From RPQJ01 sp963707145 (GTDB lineage: Bacteria; Pseudomonadota; Gammaproteobacteria; Steroidobacterales; Steroidobacteraceae): a stretch of DNA of 64,000 nucleotides. The stretch spans positions 620,001 through 684,000 of the forward strand of contig CAVPOQ010000008.1 of assembly GCA_963707145.1 (NCBI GenBank), read 5' to 3'. Positions 42,898 through 51,642 of the stretch are shown in pieces. The position numbers and the translations under genes are program-made. Positions within the stretch are counted from its first letter, which is position 1; every line of letters starts with the position of its first letter. The notes below the pieces were generated by a model that worked only from the letters and a program-made list of their open reading frames with translations, was not told where the DNA came from and made no database searches.

Positions 42898-45009
42898 GTG
42901 GCCATGGAGGCTCACGGCCGCACACCGGGAATCCGCGCCGTCCCCTCGGGCTCGGTGTCGCTCGCCCGTACGCTGGCGCTCACGCTGGGCGGACTGCTGC
43001 TGCTTTCTCTGCTCGCGCTGGCGCTCGGCGGGGTGGGGCTGCTGCGCGAGCAGGCCGAGGAGCAGGCGCTCTCGCGCGTGCAGCTGGCCGGCGTCGGAGC
43101 GCGCGACGAGATCCGCCGCTACAGCGAGGCCGCGCTCACTTCGGCGCGCCTGCTCGCCAGCCGGCCGACGCTCGCACGCCTGCTGCGCGACGGCGACCCG
43201 GGCCCGATCGAGTTCTTCGTGCGCCGCTACTGCGAGACGGCAGGCTTCGACACCTGCGCAGTGCTCGAGGGGGACCGCGTGATCGCCGCGGCGCCCGCCC
43301 GCCTGCGCTGGGACGAGCTTTCGGGCCCCGTCGAGGAACAGGGCGAGCGGTTCCTGGTCGCGACGCCGTCGGTACCCGACGGGCTGCTGGGCGCCACGGC
43401 CGACGTGCAGGCCGTGCCCGGCGCGCGCGTCGTCGTGCTGCGGACCTTCGATCGCCGCATGGCGAGCGGGCTGGCCGAGCAGGTGGGCATGGAGGTGCGG
43501 CTGCTGCGCTTCTCTGACTGGCTGCAGACCATCGAACCGGACCTCAAGCTGCTGCACAGCACCGCGCTCACCGAAGGCAAGACCGTCGCCCAGCGCATCG
43601 ACGCGCAGCGGATCTTTGCCTCGAGCACGCCGATCGTGGCCGTGACCGGCGAGGGCGTGGCACTGATCGAGGCACGCCTGCCGACCGCCACGGTCGAGGC
43701 CGTCGTGGACCGCTTCGGCAAGCGCCTGGCGTGGACCGCCGCACTCCTCGCGGCCATCGCGCTGCTCGCCACGGTCGTGCTGGTGCGGCGCATCGGCCAC
43801 CCGCTGCAGAGCCTCGCGGAATCGGCGGCCCGGCTCGGTCGCGGCGACTTCTCCACGGCCATCCCGGTGCGCGGCACGCCCGAGGTCGCGACGCTGGCGC
43901 GCACCATGGAGGACATGCGCGGCAACCTGGTCGACCTCACCGCGACACTGCGCCGGCGCGAGGCCGAGGCGCAGGCGCTGTTGCTGGGCGTGGTCGAGGG
44001 CGTGTACGCCGTGGACGAGGATCGCAAGGTCCGCTACGTGAACCCGCAGGCGGCGCGCATGCTCGGGGTCGAGCCCGAGGCCGCGATCGGCCGCTTCTGC
44101 GGCGACGTGCTGCGACCCTGCCTCAAGGACGGCGTGCGGCCCTGCGAGGCCAGCTGCCCGATCGTGGCGGCGCGCGACGGAGGCAAGGCGCAGGCCACCG
44201 AGATCATCGACAATCCCGACGGGATGCGCCGTGTGGTGGTGATCACCAGCGCCCGGGCCGTGGAGGGCATGCAGGTGCAGGTGATGCGCGACGAGACGGA
44301 GATCGAGGCCGTGCGCCGCGCCCGCGACTCCATTCTCGCCAACATCTCCCACGAGTTCCGGACGCCGCTCGCCGCGCAGCAGGCCTCCATCGAACTGCTG
44401 CGCGACGGGCTCGCCGAGATGCCGCGCGAGCAGCTCGAGGAGCTGGTGAACTCGCTGCAGCGGGGAACGCTGCGGCTCACGCGGCTGATCGACAACCTGC
44501 TCGAAAGCGTGCGCATCGAGTCGGGTCAGCTCTCGATCCGGCGCCAGGAGGTGGATCTCGCGCAGGTCGTCGAGGACGCGCAGGAACTGGTGGAGGGCCT
44601 GCTGTTGCAGCGTGGACAGTCGCTGCGCGTCGAGCTGCCGGCGGACCTGCCGGTGATCCACGGCGATGCGCAGCGTCTCGTGCAGGTGGTCACGAACCTG
44701 CTCGCCAACGCCAACAAGTTCGCTCCCGAGGGCAGCGAGATCCGCATCGGCGGTGCGGCCGGCGGCGGGGAGGTGAGCCTGTGGGTCGAGGACGAAGGCC
44801 CGGGCGTACCCGATTCCGCGGGCGGTTCGATCTTCGAGCGCTTCTACCGCTCGGCGGAGCAGGAGCCGGAGCCCCGCGGGCTCGGTCTCGGGCTGTGGAT
44901 CGTGAAGTCCATCGTCGAGCGCCACGGCGGACACGTGCGCGCCGAGCGCACGGCATGGGGACGCACGCGCTTCACGGTGACCTTGCCGGCCGACGCCGAG
45001 GCCGCGTGA
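42898..45009 (+). CDS. Membrane sensor histidine kinase with HAMP, PAS, HisKA and HATPase domains
   Basis: The 703-residue protein starts three bases after cysW. A first helix is at about residues 24-48, a periplasmic sensor of about 225 residues follows, and a second helix is at about 278-298. After a HAMP linker comes a PAS domain (about 355-460) containing four cysteines (C-x7-C-x7-C-x3-C). The phospho-acceptor is His485 in ISHEFRTPL, and the ATP site has NLLANANKF, DEGPGVP and GLGLGLWIV. Its position links it to the transporter operon, so it may sense the oxyanion, redox state or sulfur status. Confidence 0.88.
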   Translation: MAMEAHGRTPGIRAVPSGSVSLARTLALTLGGLLLLSLLALALGGVGLLREQAEEQALSRVQLAGVGARDEIRRYSEAALTSARLLASRPTLARLLRDGDPGPIEFFVRRYCETAGFDTCAVLEGDRVIAAAPARLRWDELSGPVEEQGERFLVATPSVPDGLLGATADVQAVPGARVVVLRTFDRRMASGLAEQVGMEVRLLRFSDWLQTIEPDLKLLHSTALTEGKTVAQRIDAQRIFASSTPIVAVTGEGVALIEARLPTATVEAVVDRFGKRLAWTAALLAAIALLATVVLVRRIGHPLQSLAESAARLGRGDFSTAIPVRGTPEVATLARTMEDMRGNLVDLTATLRRREAEAQALLLGVVEGVYAVDEDRKVRYVNPQAARMLGVEPEAAIGRFCGDVLRPCLKDGVRPCEASCPIVAARDGGKAQATEIIDNPDGMRRVVVITSARAVEGMQVQVMRDETEIEAVRRARDSILANISHEFRTPLAAQQASIELLRDGLAEMPREQLEELVNSLQRGTLRLTRLIDNLLESVRIESGQLSIRRQEVDLAQVVEDAQELVEGLLLQRGQSLRVELPADLPVIHGDAQRLVQVVTNLLANANKFAPEGSEIRIGGAAGGGEVSLWVEDEGPGVPDSAGGSIFERFYRSAEQEPEPRGLGLGLWIVKSIVERHGGHVRAERTAWGRTRFTVTLPADAEAA

Positions 45010-45680
45010 AAATCCTCACCGTCGACGACGATGCGGACCTGCTCGCGCTGGTGGGTTTCGCGCTGACCCAGGCCGGCTACGCAGTCGTCAAGGCCGCGGA
45101 CGCACCCGAGGCGCTGCGCGTATTCGACGCCGAGGCGCCCGACCTCGTGATCCTCGACATCAACCTGCCCTCGGGCAGCGGCTTCGACGTCTGTCGTGCC
45201 ATCCGCCAGCGCGCGCGCACGCCGGTGATGATGCTCACCGTCCGGGGCGAGGAGACGGACCTCGTCAAGGCGCTCGAGCTCGGCGCGGACGACTACCTGA
45301 CCAAGCCCTTCAGCCCGCGCACGCTGCTCGCGCGCGTGAAGGCGCTGCTGCGCCGCGCCGGCATGGAGGCCGGCGGACCGATGACCGCCGGCGCGCTCAG
45401 CCTCGACCTCGAGGGCCTGGCGCTGCGCATCGGCGATGTGCAGCCACTGCGGCTGACCAAGCTCGAGGCGCGGCTGCTGCAGATCCTGATGGCCAACGCC
45501 GGGCACGTCGTAGGCACCGAGCGCCTGCTCGTGCACGTGTGGGGCCGGCGCGGCAGCGGCGACCGCCAGCTGCTGAAGCAGCTCGTGCATCGGCTGCGGC
45601 ACAAGATCGAGCAGGACCCTGCAAACCCCCGCTACCTTACGACGGAGTCGGGCGCCGGCTACCGCCTCGTCGCGGAGTGA
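45006..45680 (+). CDS. OmpR-family response regulator
   Basis: The 224-residue protein has a receiver domain (DDD at residues 7-9, phospho-Asp51 in LVILDINLP, Lys in DDYLTKPF) and a C-terminal winged helix with LTKLEARLLQILM and YLTTESGAGYRL. Its GTG start overlaps the kinase stop (GTGA), so the pair is cognate. Likely targets are the adjacent transport genes. Confidence 0.92.
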   Translation: MKILTVDDDADLLALVGFALTQAGYAVVKAADAPEALRVFDAEAPDLVILDINLPSGSGFDVCRAIRQRARTPVMMLTVRGEETDLVKALELGADDYLTKPFSPRTLLARVKALLRRAGMEAGGPMTAGALSLDLEGLALRIGDVQPLRLTKLEARLLQILMANAGHVVGTERLLVHVWGRRGSGDRQLLKQLVHRLRHKIEQDPANPRYLTTESGAGYRLVAE

Positions 45681-45687
45681 AAGGACC

Positions 45688-47067
45688 GTGGTTCGCACCA
45701 TCGCCGTCGTGGGCGGCGGGTTCAGCGGCACCGTGCTGGCCTCCCGCCTGCTGCGGCTTCGCCCGGCGCAGCCGATGCGCATCGTGCTCATCGAACGCGG
45801 TGCGCGCCTCGGCCGCGGCGTTGCCTACGCGGCGCGGGAGCACCCCTACCTCCTCAACGTGCCCGCCGGGCGCATGTCGGCCAACGCCGCCGATCCGCAG
45901 GAATTCCTGCGCTACGCGCAGCGCCGCCAGCCCGGCTGCGCGGCCGCGGACTTCGTGCCGCGGGAGTGGTACGGGGACTACCTGGAGGAGTCGTTGCGCG
46001 CGGCGCAGTTGGAGGCGTCGTCGCGCGTGCGTCTCGACGTCATCCGTGCCCGCGCGGTCGGGGTCCGTCGGTCCGACCACGGCGCCCCCCTGGTGCTCGA
46101 GCTGGAGGATGGCGAGCAGATCGTGGCCGACGAGGTCATCCTCGCGACGGGAAATCCGCCACCGGCACACCTCGCGGCGACGCAGCCACTGGACGGACAC
46201 CCGGCCTACGTTCACGACCCCTGGGCCGCGCCGCTCCGGTTCCGAGCGGGCGAGCGACTGCTGCTGATCGGCACCGGCCTCACCGCCATCGACGTGACAC
46301 TCGCCGCCGCTGCGGCCGGCGACCGGCCGTCCGTGTTGCATCTGCTCTCGAGGCGCGGATTCATCCCGCCGCAGCAGACCAGCTTCCGGCCGGACGCCTT
46401 CCGAGGCGACGGCGCAGAGGTACTGCTCGGAGCGGCGCCGTCGGTGCATCGTATCGTGCGGGCGGTACGCGTCCTCGCCGCCGAGGCCGAGCGAGCCGGC
46501 GGCGACTGGCGCGAGGTGATCACCTTCGTGCGCAACATGGCGCCGGACCTCTGGCAGCGTCTCCCGGCGGCGGAACGGCGGCGATTCCTCAGGCACGTGC
46601 GTGTGTACTGGGACGTTCACAGGCACCGGCTGCCGGAGTTCACGGTCGGACAGGTCGAGCAGCACCGGCGGTCGGGCTGGATGCAGGTGCACGCTGGTCG
46701 CATCGAGCGCATCGAGCCGTGCGGGAAGGTGCTGAGCGTGGAGTTCCGGGCGCGGGGCAGCAGCGAGCCGCGCGCACTCGAGGTGGACCGCGTCGTGAAC
46801 TGCACCGGGCCGGACTACGCGCCGCAACGCTCGGCCGATCCGCTGGTCCGCGGGCTGCTGAGAGATGGGCTCGCGGTCCCCGACCCGCTTGGGCTCGGGC
46901 TGCGAACCGGCCCGAATGGCGCCTTGGTCGATGCCGACGGCCGGTCGGGTCCGCGTCTCTACTACCTCGGTCCCATGTTGCGAGCGGACCATTGGGAGAC
47001 CACCGCGGCCCATGAACTGCGCAGCCACGCCGACCGCCTCGCGGCGCACCTCGCCGGCAGCGAGTGA
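45688..47067 (+). CDS. FAD/NAD(P)-binding oxidoreductase (COG4529-like)
   Basis: The 459-residue protein begins with a dinucleotide fold, VVGGGFSGTVLA, then LGRGVAYAAREHPYLLNVPAGRMSANA, which is typical of the COG4529 group. An inner second nucleotide motif is LLIGTGLTAID (about residue 192). It starts seven bases after the response regulator and ends three bases before the convergent ABC gene. The substrate is unknown; a role in sulfur or redox metabolism is only suggested by context. Confidence 0.8.
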   Translation: MVRTIAVVGGGFSGTVLASRLLRLRPAQPMRIVLIERGARLGRGVAYAAREHPYLLNVPAGRMSANAADPQEFLRYAQRRQPGCAAADFVPREWYGDYLEESLRAAQLEASSRVRLDVIRARAVGVRRSDHGAPLVLELEDGEQIVADEVILATGNPPPAHLAATQPLDGHPAYVHDPWAAPLRFRAGERLLLIGTGLTAIDVTLAAAAAGDRPSVLHLLSRRGFIPPQQTSFRPDAFRGDGAEVLLGAAPSVHRIVRAVRVLAAEAERAGGDWREVITFVRNMAPDLWQRLPAAERRRFLRHVRVYWDVHRHRLPEFTVGQVEQHRRSGWMQVHAGRIERIEPCGKVLSVEFRARGSSEPRALEVDRVVNCTGPDYAPQRSADPLVRGLLRDGLAVPDPLGLGLRTGPNGALVDADGRSGPRLYYLGPMLRADHWETTAAHELRSHADRLAAHLAGSE

Positions 47068-47070
47068 ATT

Positions 47071-48954
47071 TCAGCGATAGCCCTTCGCCTGCAGCGAAAA
47101 GAGATGGGCGTAGAGCCCGTCGAGGTTCATCAGCGCCTCGTGGTCGCCGCGCTCGAGGATGCGCCCGCCCTGGATCACGAGGATCTGGTCGGCCATGCGC
47201 ACCGTCGAGAAGCGGTGCGAGATCAGGATCACCATCCGCTCGCGCGCGAGATCGCGGAACTGCTCGAACACCTGCGCTTCGGCACGCGCGTCCATCGCCG
47301 CGGTGGGTTCGTCGAGCACGAGGATGTCCGCGCCCTCGCGGATGAAGGCGCGCGCCAGCGCGATCTTCTGCCACTGGCCGCCGGAGAGTTCACGGCCGTC
47401 CCTGAACCACTTGCCGAGCTGCGTCTGGTAACCCTCGGGCAGCTCCTCGACGAAGGGCGATGCGGTGGCGAGTTCGGCGGCCTCGCGCCAGCGCGCCTCG
47501 TCTGCGAAGTGCTCGACGTCGCCCACGCCGATGTTCTCGCCGACCTTGAGCTGGTAGCGGGCGAAGTCCTGGAAGATCACGGCGACCCGGCGGCGCAGCG
47601 CCGCGGGGCTCCACTGCGCGAGGTCGAGACCGTCGAGCGTGATGCGCCCGGCGGAGGGCACGTACAGGCGCGTCAGCAGCTTGATGAGCGTGGTCTTCCC
47701 GGAACCGTTCTCGCCCACCAGCGCGAGGCTGTAGCCCGGCTGCAGGTGGAAGCTCACGTCGTTCACGGCAGGTTCGCTGGCGCCGGGATAGGTGAAGCTC
47801 ACGGCGTCGAAGCGCACGCCGTCGCCGGGAGCGGGCCCGACGATCGCGGTGCCCGACGGCGCGTCCACCGGCGTATCGAGGTATTCGTACAGCGTCGACA
47901 GGTAGAGATTGTCCTCGTACATGCCGCTGATCGCGGCGAGGCTCGCCGACACCGCGGCCTGTCCCTGGCGGAACAGCAGCACGTACATCGTCATCTGGCC
48001 CAGCGTGATCTGGCCGCGCACCGCGCTCACCGCGATCCATGCGTAGGCCGAATAGAACGCAGCCGTGCTCACGAGCCCGAGGAAGAAGCCCCAGGTGTCG
48101 CGGCGGATGGTGAGGGCGCGGTCCTCCCTGAAGACCTTGCGGAAGATCGCCCGGTAGCGGTCGAGCAGCAGCGGCCCGAGCCCGAACAGCTGTACCTCCT
48201 TGGCGTGGTCCTCGCGGGCGAGCACCGTCTCCAGGTACATCTGCATGCGCGTCTCGGGCGAGCGCCAGCGGAACAGCCGGAAGGCCTCGCCCGAGAACTT
48301 CGCCTCCGCGACGAAGGACGGCAGACCTGCGATGACCAGCACCAGCACGGCCCAGGGCGAGAACTGCCACAGCAGCGTGCCGTAGCTCACGAGCGCGATG
48401 CCGTTCTGCACCAGCCCGAAGCTGCGCATCACCAGCGACAGCGGGCGCGTCGAGGCCTCGCGGCGCGCGCGCGTGAGCTTGTCGTAGAACTCCGAGTCCT
48501 CGAAGTGGCGAAGCTCGAGCGTCAGCGCCTTCTCGAGGATCATCTCGTTGACGCGCTGGCCGAGCTGCGCACGCAGCAGCGACTGGCAGGTGGACAGCCC
48601 GCGCTGGGTGGCCGCGAGGGCCGCGACCAGCAGGCCCTCGAGCATCACGTAGGTGAGCACCGTCGAGAGATCGACCGTGCCGCTCGTGCCGTGGGCGGCG
48701 ATTGCGGCGACCACCGCGTCCACGATCAGCGCGCCGACCCAGGCGATGGCCGCGGGCAGCACGCCGGCCACGAGCGTCAGCCCGGCGAGCGCGACCGTGA
48801 GCGGGCGGCTCGTGGCCCAGCACAGTTCGAGCGCGTGGCGTGTGTACTGGAACACCTCGGGCAGCGCGCGCAGCGTGGCGAAGCTGCCCTCGCCGGACGG
48901 CGGCACCGCGCCCGCGGGCGTGCCGTGTGGAGTCAGTCTGCGGCCGGCGACCAT
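47071..48954 (-). CDS. ABC transporter, fused permease-ATPase (exporter type)
   Basis: The 627-residue protein has a six-helix transmembrane domain (about residues 45-340) and an ABC ATPase (about 380-620) with GENGSGKTTLIKLL, ELSGGQWQKIALARAF and ILVLDEPTAAMDA. This is the layout of a half-transporter exporter acting as a homodimer. The substrate cannot be told. It is in the same orientation as the sulfate-binding gene but 66 bases downstream, so co-transcription is possible. Confidence 0.85.
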   Translation of the reverse strand: MVAGRRLTPHGTPAGAVPPSGEGSFATLRALPEVFQYTRHALELCWATSRPLTVALAGLTLVAGVLPAAIAWVGALIVDAVVAAIAAHGTSGTVDLSTVLTYVMLEGLLVAALAATQRGLSTCQSLLRAQLGQRVNEMILEKALTLELRHFEDSEFYDKLTRARREASTRPLSLVMRSFGLVQNGIALVSYGTLLWQFSPWAVLVLVIAGLPSFVAEAKFSGEAFRLFRWRSPETRMQMYLETVLAREDHAKEVQLFGLGPLLLDRYRAIFRKVFREDRALTIRRDTWGFFLGLVSTAAFYSAYAWIAVSAVRGQITLGQMTMYVLLFRQGQAAVSASLAAISGMYEDNLYLSTLYEYLDTPVDAPSGTAIVGPAPGDGVRFDAVSFTYPGASEPAVNDVSFHLQPGYSLALVGENGSGKTTLIKLLTRLYVPSAGRITLDGLDLAQWSPAALRRRVAVIFQDFARYQLKVGENIGVGDVEHFADEARWREAAELATASPFVEELPEGYQTQLGKWFRDGRELSGGQWQKIALARAFIREGADILVLDEPTAAMDARAEAQVFEQFRDLARERMVILISHRFSTVRMADQILVIQGGRILERGDHEALMNLDGLYAHLFSLQAKGYR

Positions 48955-49020
48955 CGCGCCAGCTTGCCACAGGTGCCCGCCGGCGACCCGTCCCTGGGCC
49001 GCCGGGAGCGATCCCGCGGG

Positions 49021-50041
49021 TCAGCGCGCGTAGATCTTGTCGAACACGCCGCCGTCGGCGAAGTGCTTCTTCTGCGCCGCGGCCCAGCCGCCGAAGTCGG
49101 CGATGGTGACGAGGTTCACCTTGGGAAACACGCTTGCGTACTTCGCGGCAACCTCTGGATCGCGCGGCCGGTAGTAGTGCTTCGCGATGATTTCCTGGCC
49201 CTCCTTCGAGTACAGGTACTCGAGGTAGGCGCGCGCGACGTCGGCCGTGCCCCTGCGGAGCGCGACCTTGTCCACCACGGCCACCGGCGGTTCGGCGAGG
49301 ATGCTGATCGAGGGGACGACGATCTCGAACTTGTCCTTGCCGATCTCCTTGACCGCGAGGAAGGCCTCGTTCTCCCAGGAGACGAACACGTCGCCGATGC
49401 CGCGCTGCGCAAACGTGGTGAGCGAGCCCGCGCGCCCCGGTGTCGAGCACGGGCACGTTCTGGAACAGCTTGCGCACATACTCGGTCGCCGTGGCCTCGC
49501 TGCCGCCCGGCTGCTTCAGCGCCCAGGCCCAGCCGGCGAGGTAGTTCCAGCGCGCGCCGCCCGAGGTCTTGGGGTTCGGCGTGATCACCTTCACGCCGGG
49601 CTTCACGAGGTCGCCCCAGTCCTTGATGCCCTTGGGGTTGCCCTTGCGCACCACGAACACGATCGTCGAGGTGTAGGGCGCGCTGTTGTGCGGCAGCCGG
49701 CCCTGCCAGTTGGCGGGCAGCAGCTTCCCCTGCGTGGCGAGTGCGTCGATGTCGCCGGCGAGCGCCAGCGTGACGACATCGGCGGCGAGGCCGTCGATCA
49801 CCGTACGCGCCTGCTTGCCGGAGCCGCCGTGCGACTGGCGGATCGTGACCTCCTGGCCGCTCTTCGCCTGCCAGTGCTTCGCGAAGGCCTTGTTGTAGTC
49901 GTCGTACAACTCGCGCGTGGGGTCGTAGGACACGTTGAGCAGCGTCACGTCCTTCGCGGTCGCCGGCGGAGCGTGGCCGGCGGCCAGTGTCGCGAACACG
50001 GCCAGCGCCGCGGCGTGGAACAGGCGTCGGGTGAGGGTCAT
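49021..50041 (-). pseudogene. sbp: Periplasmic sulfate-binding protein, broken by one frameshift
   Basis: The ATG at 50041 (GGAG upstream) begins a signal sequence and a clear Sbp/CysP protein: LLNVSYDPTRELYDDYN, then SHGGSGKQARTVIDGL and NPKTSGGARWNYLA. At about 49433, after TGAR, one extra G in a GGG run throws the frame; the rest (SLTTFAQRGIGDVFVSWENEAFL to the end) continues in the next frame to 49021. Removing one base gives 339 residues, the normal length. It would bind sulfate for CysTWA. An assembly error is a likely explanation. Confidence 0.8.
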
Positions 50042-50106
50042 GAGAGGTCTCCGCATTCGTAATCTGCGTGGTGATGCGTGCAGGTCGCGTCGTCTCGTGC
50101 CGGCGG

Positions 50107-51507
50107 TCAGAAGCCGAGGGCCACGCGCGTCAGCAGGGCCTGCTCGGTCGGGCGATCCTCGCCGCCGGCGGCGCCGCCGTCAAAGCTCGTGTGCTCGTAG
50201 TCGAGCACCCACTTCACATTCTGGTTCAGGTACCAGTTGAGGCCAAGCGTGTAGCCGCTCGCCTTGCGCGCGGCGACGGCGGGATCGGCGAAGGAGGCGG
50301 CGCCGCCGGCGAACGCGTCGTCGCTCACGCGCAGCTCCTGGTAGCGGCCGACCAGCTCGAATGCACCCCAGGTACCCTTGTCCCAGTCGAATACCGAGCC
50401 CGGCTTGAAGCCGCGGAACGACTCCTCCTCGCCGGTCAGGAACCAGTGTGCCGCGAGCTGCCAGGCGGTGCTGTCCACCGTGCCCTCGGTCGTGCCAGCC
50501 GCCGTGGTCCGCGCGACGTCCTGCGATACCTCAGTGTATTCGCCGAGCAGCCCGAAGCTGCCGACCGAGTAGTAGAACTGCGGTGCGAAGCGCGTGCGCT
50601 CGCCCCAGGCGAGCGTGGGGGTCGTGCCGGTGCGATAGCGGAAGAACGTCGCCTGGGCCGGGGTGCGGTAGGTCGGCAGCAACGGCTGTGCGGCCGTACC
50701 GTCCTGGTCGGTGTAGGTGCCGGCGATGCCGATGCCGAGCCCGCGCAGCGCGAAGTTGTCGGACTCCGCGAACGGCTGGACGAACACGCGTCCGGCGAAT
50801 TCCTTGTCGTCGTTCAGGTCCACGTCGCCGAAAGTTTCGCTGCTCGAGCCGTCGTTGCTGCCATTGGCGAACGCGATGGCGTAGTTGATCCGGTCGGCCA
50901 GGAGGTTGCCTCCGACCTGGATGCCGAGGTCGCGGTTCGGCGCGAGGCTGGTCGGAAAGCCGCGCGAGACGAAGCGGATGTCGGTCGCGGACTGCAGACG
51001 CTCGAGGCCGACCGGCATCTTGAACTTGCCTGCGGTGAGCTGGAACTCGGGGCGGAAGCGCCCGGTGACGAAGGCGTCCTGGATCACCGTGCGGCCCTGC
51101 CCGAAGTCCGGCGTGAAGCGGAAGTCGTAGATGCCGCCCACGGTGCCCTCGACGATCGGGCGGATGCGGGTCGCCTGCCACTGGTCGGTGAGGTCGGTGT
51201 CGTCCTCGAGCATGTAGCGGCCGTCGAAGTGCAGCACGCCCCGGAGCTTGATCTGGTTCTGGCCATCGGCCGACTGCAGCGAGAAGCCGCGCTCGCTCGC
51301 CTTGACGACGGCGGCCGACTTGATGGCGGTTGCGTCGGCCTCCTCCTTGATCTCGAGCCTGCGCTCGAGCACCAGGATCTTCTGCTCCTGTTCCTCGATG
51401 CGTTGCAGGAGGTCCGTGATGGTCGGCTCGGCGACGGCGGGGATCGCGGGCATCAGGCTCGCGGCCGCCACTGCGGCGGTGCGCCAGCGAAGGGTCGGGT
51501 CGGTCAT
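50107..51507 (-). CDS. OprP/OprO-like anion porin
   Basis: The 466-residue outer-membrane protein has a signal sequence ending AVA, then a short coiled-coil segment (about 28-55, LLQRIEEQEQKILVLERRLEI) and the phosphate-selective porin O/P barrel (from about 75, KLRGVLHFDGRY), ending with Phe (ALGF). It lies 65 bases upstream of the sulfate-binding gene. This suggests an outer-membrane route for sulfate or another oxyanion. The ATG at 51507 has a GGAGCGAG site. Confidence 0.82.
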   Translation of the reverse strand: MTDPTLRWRTAAVAAASLMPAIPAVAEPTITDLLQRIEEQEQKILVLERRLEIKEEADATAIKSAAVVKASERGFSLQSADGQNQIKLRGVLHFDGRYMLEDDTDLTDQWQATRIRPIVEGTVGGIYDFRFTPDFGQGRTVIQDAFVTGRFRPEFQLTAGKFKMPVGLERLQSATDIRFVSRGFPTSLAPNRDLGIQVGGNLLADRINYAIAFANGSNDGSSSETFGDVDLNDDKEFAGRVFVQPFAESDNFALRGLGIGIAGTYTDQDGTAAQPLLPTYRTPAQATFFRYRTGTTPTLAWGERTRFAPQFYYSVGSFGLLGEYTEVSQDVARTTAAGTTEGTVDSTAWQLAAHWFLTGEEESFRGFKPGSVFDWDKGTWGAFELVGRYQELRVSDDAFAGGAASFADPAVAARKASGYTLGLNWYLNQNVKWVLDYEHTSFDGGAAGGEDRPTEQALLTRVALGF

Positions 51508-51642
51508 GGATCTCGCTCCGGACGATGGTGTCGGGAGCATCAGATGCTAGTCAGGCCGGGTGACGGGGTCAGTCGAGTCGGGGTTCCAATGCGGTGACGC
51601 GGTGCGCCACCGGGCAGGTCGCCGCGACTCGCGGTGAGTGCC

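Noticed and set aside
41614..44934. An open frame of about 1,100 codons opposite cysW and the kinase gene
   Set aside because: A shadow frame: rich in His, Gln, Arg and Ala, no domain, and both sense genes are complete.
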